64,000 bases of DNA, taken from contig JACKJH010000001.1 of assembly GCA_020638055.1 (NCBI GenBank), forward strand, positions 682,001 through 746,000, read 5' to 3'. This stretch comes from Hyphomicrobiaceae bacterium. Lineage in GTDB: Bacteria; Pseudomonadota; Alphaproteobacteria; Rhizobiales; Hyphomicrobiaceae. A program made the position numbers and the translations under genes. The notes beneath the pieces were generated by a model, which was not told the origin of the DNA, did not search any database, and worked only from the letters and a program-made list of their open reading frames with translations. Shown in pieces: positions 61,689 to 64,000 of this stretch. Numbering within the stretch: the stretch's first letter is position 1; each line of letters begins with the position of its first letter.

Positions 61689-62918
61689 ATGGCGGAGCTG
61701 CAAAACGGTACGAATGTATTTTTCCTGCTTATAGGAGGAATTCTGGTTTTCGCCATGCACGGCGGATTTGCGTTTCTTGAAGTGGGGACGGTGCGGCACA
61801 AAAATCAGGTCAACGCACTGGTGAAGATCCTGGTGGACTTCGCCATTTCGACGACGGCGTATTTTTTTGTCGGGTATTGGATCGCCTACGGCGTGACGTT
61901 TTTTGTCAGCGCGGCCGGGCTTTCAGGTGGAGCTGAAGGTTTCGCGGCGAATGGCTTCAGCCTGGTGAAGTTCTTTTTCCTTTGCACATTTGCGGCAGCA
62001 ATTCCGGCCATCGTGTCGGGCGGAATTGCAGAACGTGCGCGGTTCAATGCGCAGATGCTGGCGACTGCGTTGCTTGTGGGGATCGCATATCCGTTGATCG
62101 AAGGGACAGTCTGGAATTCGAACTTTGGTTTGCAGGATGGGCTGTTCAAGGGGCTGCTGGGTGGCAACTTTCACGATTTTGCTGGATCGATCGTGGTGCA
62201 TGCGTTCGGCGGGTGGGTTGCGCTTGGAGCGGTGTGGCGTCTTGGATCGCGTGTCGGCCGATACGACAAAGGCGGTGTAATGGGTATTCCGCCTTCGTCG
62301 ATTCCGTGGCTGGCGATGGGGTCGTGGATGCTTTGTGTTGGCTGGTTCGGGTTCAACGTGATGAGCTCCCAAAGCGTGACGGGAATCTCCGGGTTGGTTG
62401 CGATGAACTCGCTAATGGCGATGGTGGGTGGCATTCTGGCAGCGCTCATCGCAGGCAAAAATGACCCGGGTTTCGTGCACAACGGGGCGCTTTCCGGGTT
62501 GGTTGCAGTGTGTGCGGGGTCGGACATCATGCATCCAATTGGTGCCTTCATTACAGGTGGTGTTGCGGGTTACATTTTTGTGCAGCTCTTCCAGCTCGCG
62601 ACCATCAAATGGAAGATCGACGACGTGCTCGGTGTGTGGCCCCTGCACGGTCTTTGCGGCTTGTGGGGCGGCATTGCTGCTGGGATTTTCGGGCTCACGG
62701 CGCTGGGCGGAATGGGTGGTGTTTCGTTTGCTTCGCAGCTCGTGGGCAGTCTTATGGGCGCGGGCTTCGGGCTTATTGCGGGAGCGGTTATCTACAGCAT
62801 TGCCGACGTGGTGCTGGGTTTGAGAATGTCGGACGAGGACCAGCGGCGTGGTGCGGACGTAGCTATTCACAAGATATCGGCCAATCCGGAAGAAGATGTA
62901 CGACTGGGACGTATCTGA
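61689..62918 (+). CDS. Ammonium transporter (Amt family)
   Basis: A 409-residue membrane protein with about 11 helices. MHGGFAFLEVGTVRHKNQVNALVKILVDF is the Amt signature; the pore His pair is seen in DFAGSIVVHAFGGWVALGA and WPLHGLCGLWGGIAAGI; GGIAERARF also fits. Moves NH4+/NH3 inward. No glnK beside it, unlike the usual glnK-amtB. The sequence differs from AmtB at the N-terminus by having no signal-like segment. A terminator follows after a repeat. Confidence 0.94.
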   Translation: MAELQNGTNVFFLLIGGILVFAMHGGFAFLEVGTVRHKNQVNALVKILVDFAISTTAYFFVGYWIAYGVTFFVSAAGLSGGAEGFAANGFSLVKFFFLCTFAAAIPAIVSGGIAERARFNAQMLATALLVGIAYPLIEGTVWNSNFGLQDGLFKGLLGGNFHDFAGSIVVHAFGGWVALGAVWRLGSRVGRYDKGGVMGIPPSSIPWLAMGSWMLCVGWFGFNVMSSQSVTGISGLVAMNSLMAMVGGILAALIAGKNDPGFVHNGALSGLVAVCAGSDIMHPIGAFITGGVAGYIFVQLFQLATIKWKIDDVLGVWPLHGLCGLWGGIAAGIFGLTALGGMGGVSFASQLVGSLMGAGFGLIAGAVIYSIADVVLGLRMSDEDQRRGADVAIHKISANPEEDVRLGRI

Positions 62919-62941
62919 GGCGAGGCCGGGACAAGCTTGGC

Positions 62942-63043
62942 TAGAGTATTTTCCGACGAAGTGGACACTGGTTCGTCGCAGAAAATGCGACCAAACAAGA
63001 AGCTAGAGCGCTAAACCGATTCCATCGGATCGGAATGCGCTCT
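62942..63043. repeat. Family-B palindromic repeat, reversed full copy
   Basis: TAGAGTATTTTCCGACG through AGCTAGAGCGCTAAACCG and CCATCGGATCGGAATGCGCTCT; the complete B element in the opposite orientation to most copies. Confidence 0.86.
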
Positions 63044-63065
63044 GGAATTTTACTACAAACGAAGG

Positions 63066-63103
63066 AAACGCCCCGAAGCCACCTGCCTGCGGGGCGTTTT
63101 TTT
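63066..63103 (+). terminator. Rho-independent terminator
   Basis: Stem AAACGCCCCG/CGGGGCGTTT with a 14-base loop, followed by a run of seven T at 63097-63103. Oriented for the amt transcript, 148 bp past its stop, with a family-B repeat in between. It also separates amt from the convergent DUF2147 gene. Confidence 0.85.
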
Positions 63104-63131
63104 GCGGTCGTGCATAGGTCACGATCGGGGC

Positions 63132-63929
63132 TCAAAAATCCTTGCAGGCGAAGTTGACTTTGATCCACGGCGTGTCGAGCCGGCATTTGCCGTCGGCCGT
63201 GCGTTTGAGGAATTTGTCGAGCTGCATGCCATCGGCTTTGGGTGCATTGGTGCGCGGGGCGCTATCGGTGCTCGGTTCATTTTTTTCGCCAGCAACTGTT
63301 TCTATTGTGGTCGTTTCTGCCTCAATGCGGGTCGCGGTTGTTTCAGACGGGTGCTGTTGCGGTTGTGCTGTGGAGGGCTCTTTCTGCGGGATGGTTTCAG
63401 TCGGGGCGGGTGAGGCGTTGTCAGCACCGGTTGAGGTGGCGGGTGGTGGTTGTGCCGGTGTTGTAGCGAGTGCCGCTGTCGTTGTTCTGGATGGCTGGTC
63501 GCACCTGACGAGGTCAGAAGGAGCGCGCGACCAAGTGCGGCTTTCGCCGAAGAGCTTGATGCCGGCGTAGCCTGTGACACGCAGACGGTTGTCGCCAAGC
63601 GGCTGCAAGGCCAAATCAAAGCGGCGGCCATGCTCGGGACTGAAGATCCAACCTCGGTCCCATGTGTTGGGGCTGACTTTTTTGACATTTCCCAGGATTT
63701 TTTCGCCGCAACCTTCGCGGTCTTTTGGGGATTTCACCCATACGACTTTGCCGCAAAGTGTTTTGCCGCAATTGCTGATCTGGATTGCGCCGCGGCCGGA
63801 TTCGTCGAGCCAAACACCGAGCGGCGTACCGGCTGCGGCGGGTGTGGCGGCGGCGGTCAGCAGAAGCGCTGAGGCGATTGCAACGGCTACAGCGCCTGGC
63901 TGTTGTTGCGAAGGCTTGTGGTTCGACAT
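63132..63929 (-). CDS. DUF2147 domain secreted protein
   Basis: A 265-residue exported protein. Signal peptide: VAIASALLLTAAATPAAAG. The DUF2147 domain spans about 35-150: GVWLDESGRGAIQISNCGKTLCGKVVWVK, GWIFSPEHGRRFDLALQPLGDNRLRVTGYAGIKLFGESRTWSR. The last 115 residues are Thr/Ala/Pro-rich and low in complexity, ending with a short Cys-containing segment CRLDTPWIKVNFACKDF. The start at 63929 has AGGAG 9 bases upstream. Function of DUF2147 is unknown; a lipocalin-like envelope protein is likely. Confidence 0.87.
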   Translation of the reverse strand: MSNHKPSQQQPGAVAVAIASALLLTAAATPAAAGTPLGVWLDESGRGAIQISNCGKTLCGKVVWVKSPKDREGCGEKILGNVKKVSPNTWDRGWIFSPEHGRRFDLALQPLGDNRLRVTGYAGIKLFGESRTWSRAPSDLVRCDQPSRTTTAALATTPAQPPPATSTGADNASPAPTETIPQKEPSTAQPQQHPSETTATRIEAETTTIETVAGEKNEPSTDSAPRTNAPKADGMQLDKFLKRTADGKCRLDTPWIKVNFACKDF

Positions 63930-64000
63930 AGCGAGTGCTCCTATGAGATCCATTCTGGCAAGTGGGTTTCTTGCATTTTGGTTTGAGCAATGCTGTTCCC

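Noticed and set aside
1..64000. tRNA, rRNA, insertion sequence or prophage genes
   Set aside because: No cloverleaf-type sequences, rRNA blocks, transposase or phage motifs were seen by reading; a tRNAscan/Infernal run would settle the RNA genes.

Overview
The window reads as an ordinary chromosomal segment of a Hyphomicrobiales (Rhizobiales) alphaproteobacterium, most like the Brucellaceae/Phyllobacteriaceae side of the order. This is inferred from gene order and families, not from a database search. The pointers are acnA divergent from ccmA and followed by DUF1223, DUF2794 and two DUF2865 proteins, an IalB-family protein, a Tim44-like protein near secB, the run dnaQ-coaE-aroE-maf-ppsR facing hemE-hemJ-rho-mnmE-mnmG-rsmG-parA-parB, and about 100-bp palindromic intergenic repeats whose size and style recall the Brucella Bru-RS elements. 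No rRNA, tRNA, insertion sequence, prophage or CRISPR array was seen.

Layout, left part (1-33 kb): a truncated CitE-like lyase gene and a pyridoxal kinase; a beta-carbonic anhydrase; a cytochrome c maturation cluster on the minus strand (ccmA-ccmB, then cytochrome b561 and YceI, then ccmC-ccmD-ccmG); acnA from a TTG start; a DUF1223 thiol protein; an ArsR-type regulator; an M3 peptidase; a 42-codon small gene with structured, terminator-like sequences after it; DUF2794; a GNAT acetyltransferase; a Bax-inhibitor-1 family membrane protein with a possible ybhL leader hairpin; the ybbP-ybbA / tesA divergon; an RNA 2',3'-cyclic phosphodiesterase; two DUF2865 paralogs; an SDR and a quinone reductase; a SpoU methyltransferase; an IalB-type protein; and smr-mltA plus the Tim44-like gene.

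Centre (33-49 kb): fxsA and secB, then the housekeeping block that in alphaproteobacteria lies at the chromosome replication origin. dnaQ, coaE, aroE, maf and ppsR run leftward; hemE, hemJ, rho, mnmE, mnmG, rsmG, parA and parB run rightward. The 420-bp gap between ppsR and hemE is the best candidate for oriC. Five parS-like 16-mers flank mnmG or lie inside the 5' end of rsmG, close to parAB, so replication initiation and ParABS segregation appear to be anchored within about 10 kb.

Right part (49-64 kb): hisE-coaA bordered by dense repeats, an uncharacterised AT-hook protein with its own terminator, a PfkB (adenosine-kinase-like) kinase, leuS-lptE and holA on the minus strand, a YggS-type PLP protein, an AT-rich two-gene module that looks like a Panacea (SocA/DUF4065) toxin-antitoxin locus with palindromic candidate operators, an unrecognised 308-aa protein, an ammonium transporter with a possible sigma-54 promoter, and a DUF2147 secreted protein.

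The intergenic spaces are heavily colonised by at least four families of short palindromic repeats, called A-D here. Some are tandem, some nested, and several abut or supply the stop codons of genes.
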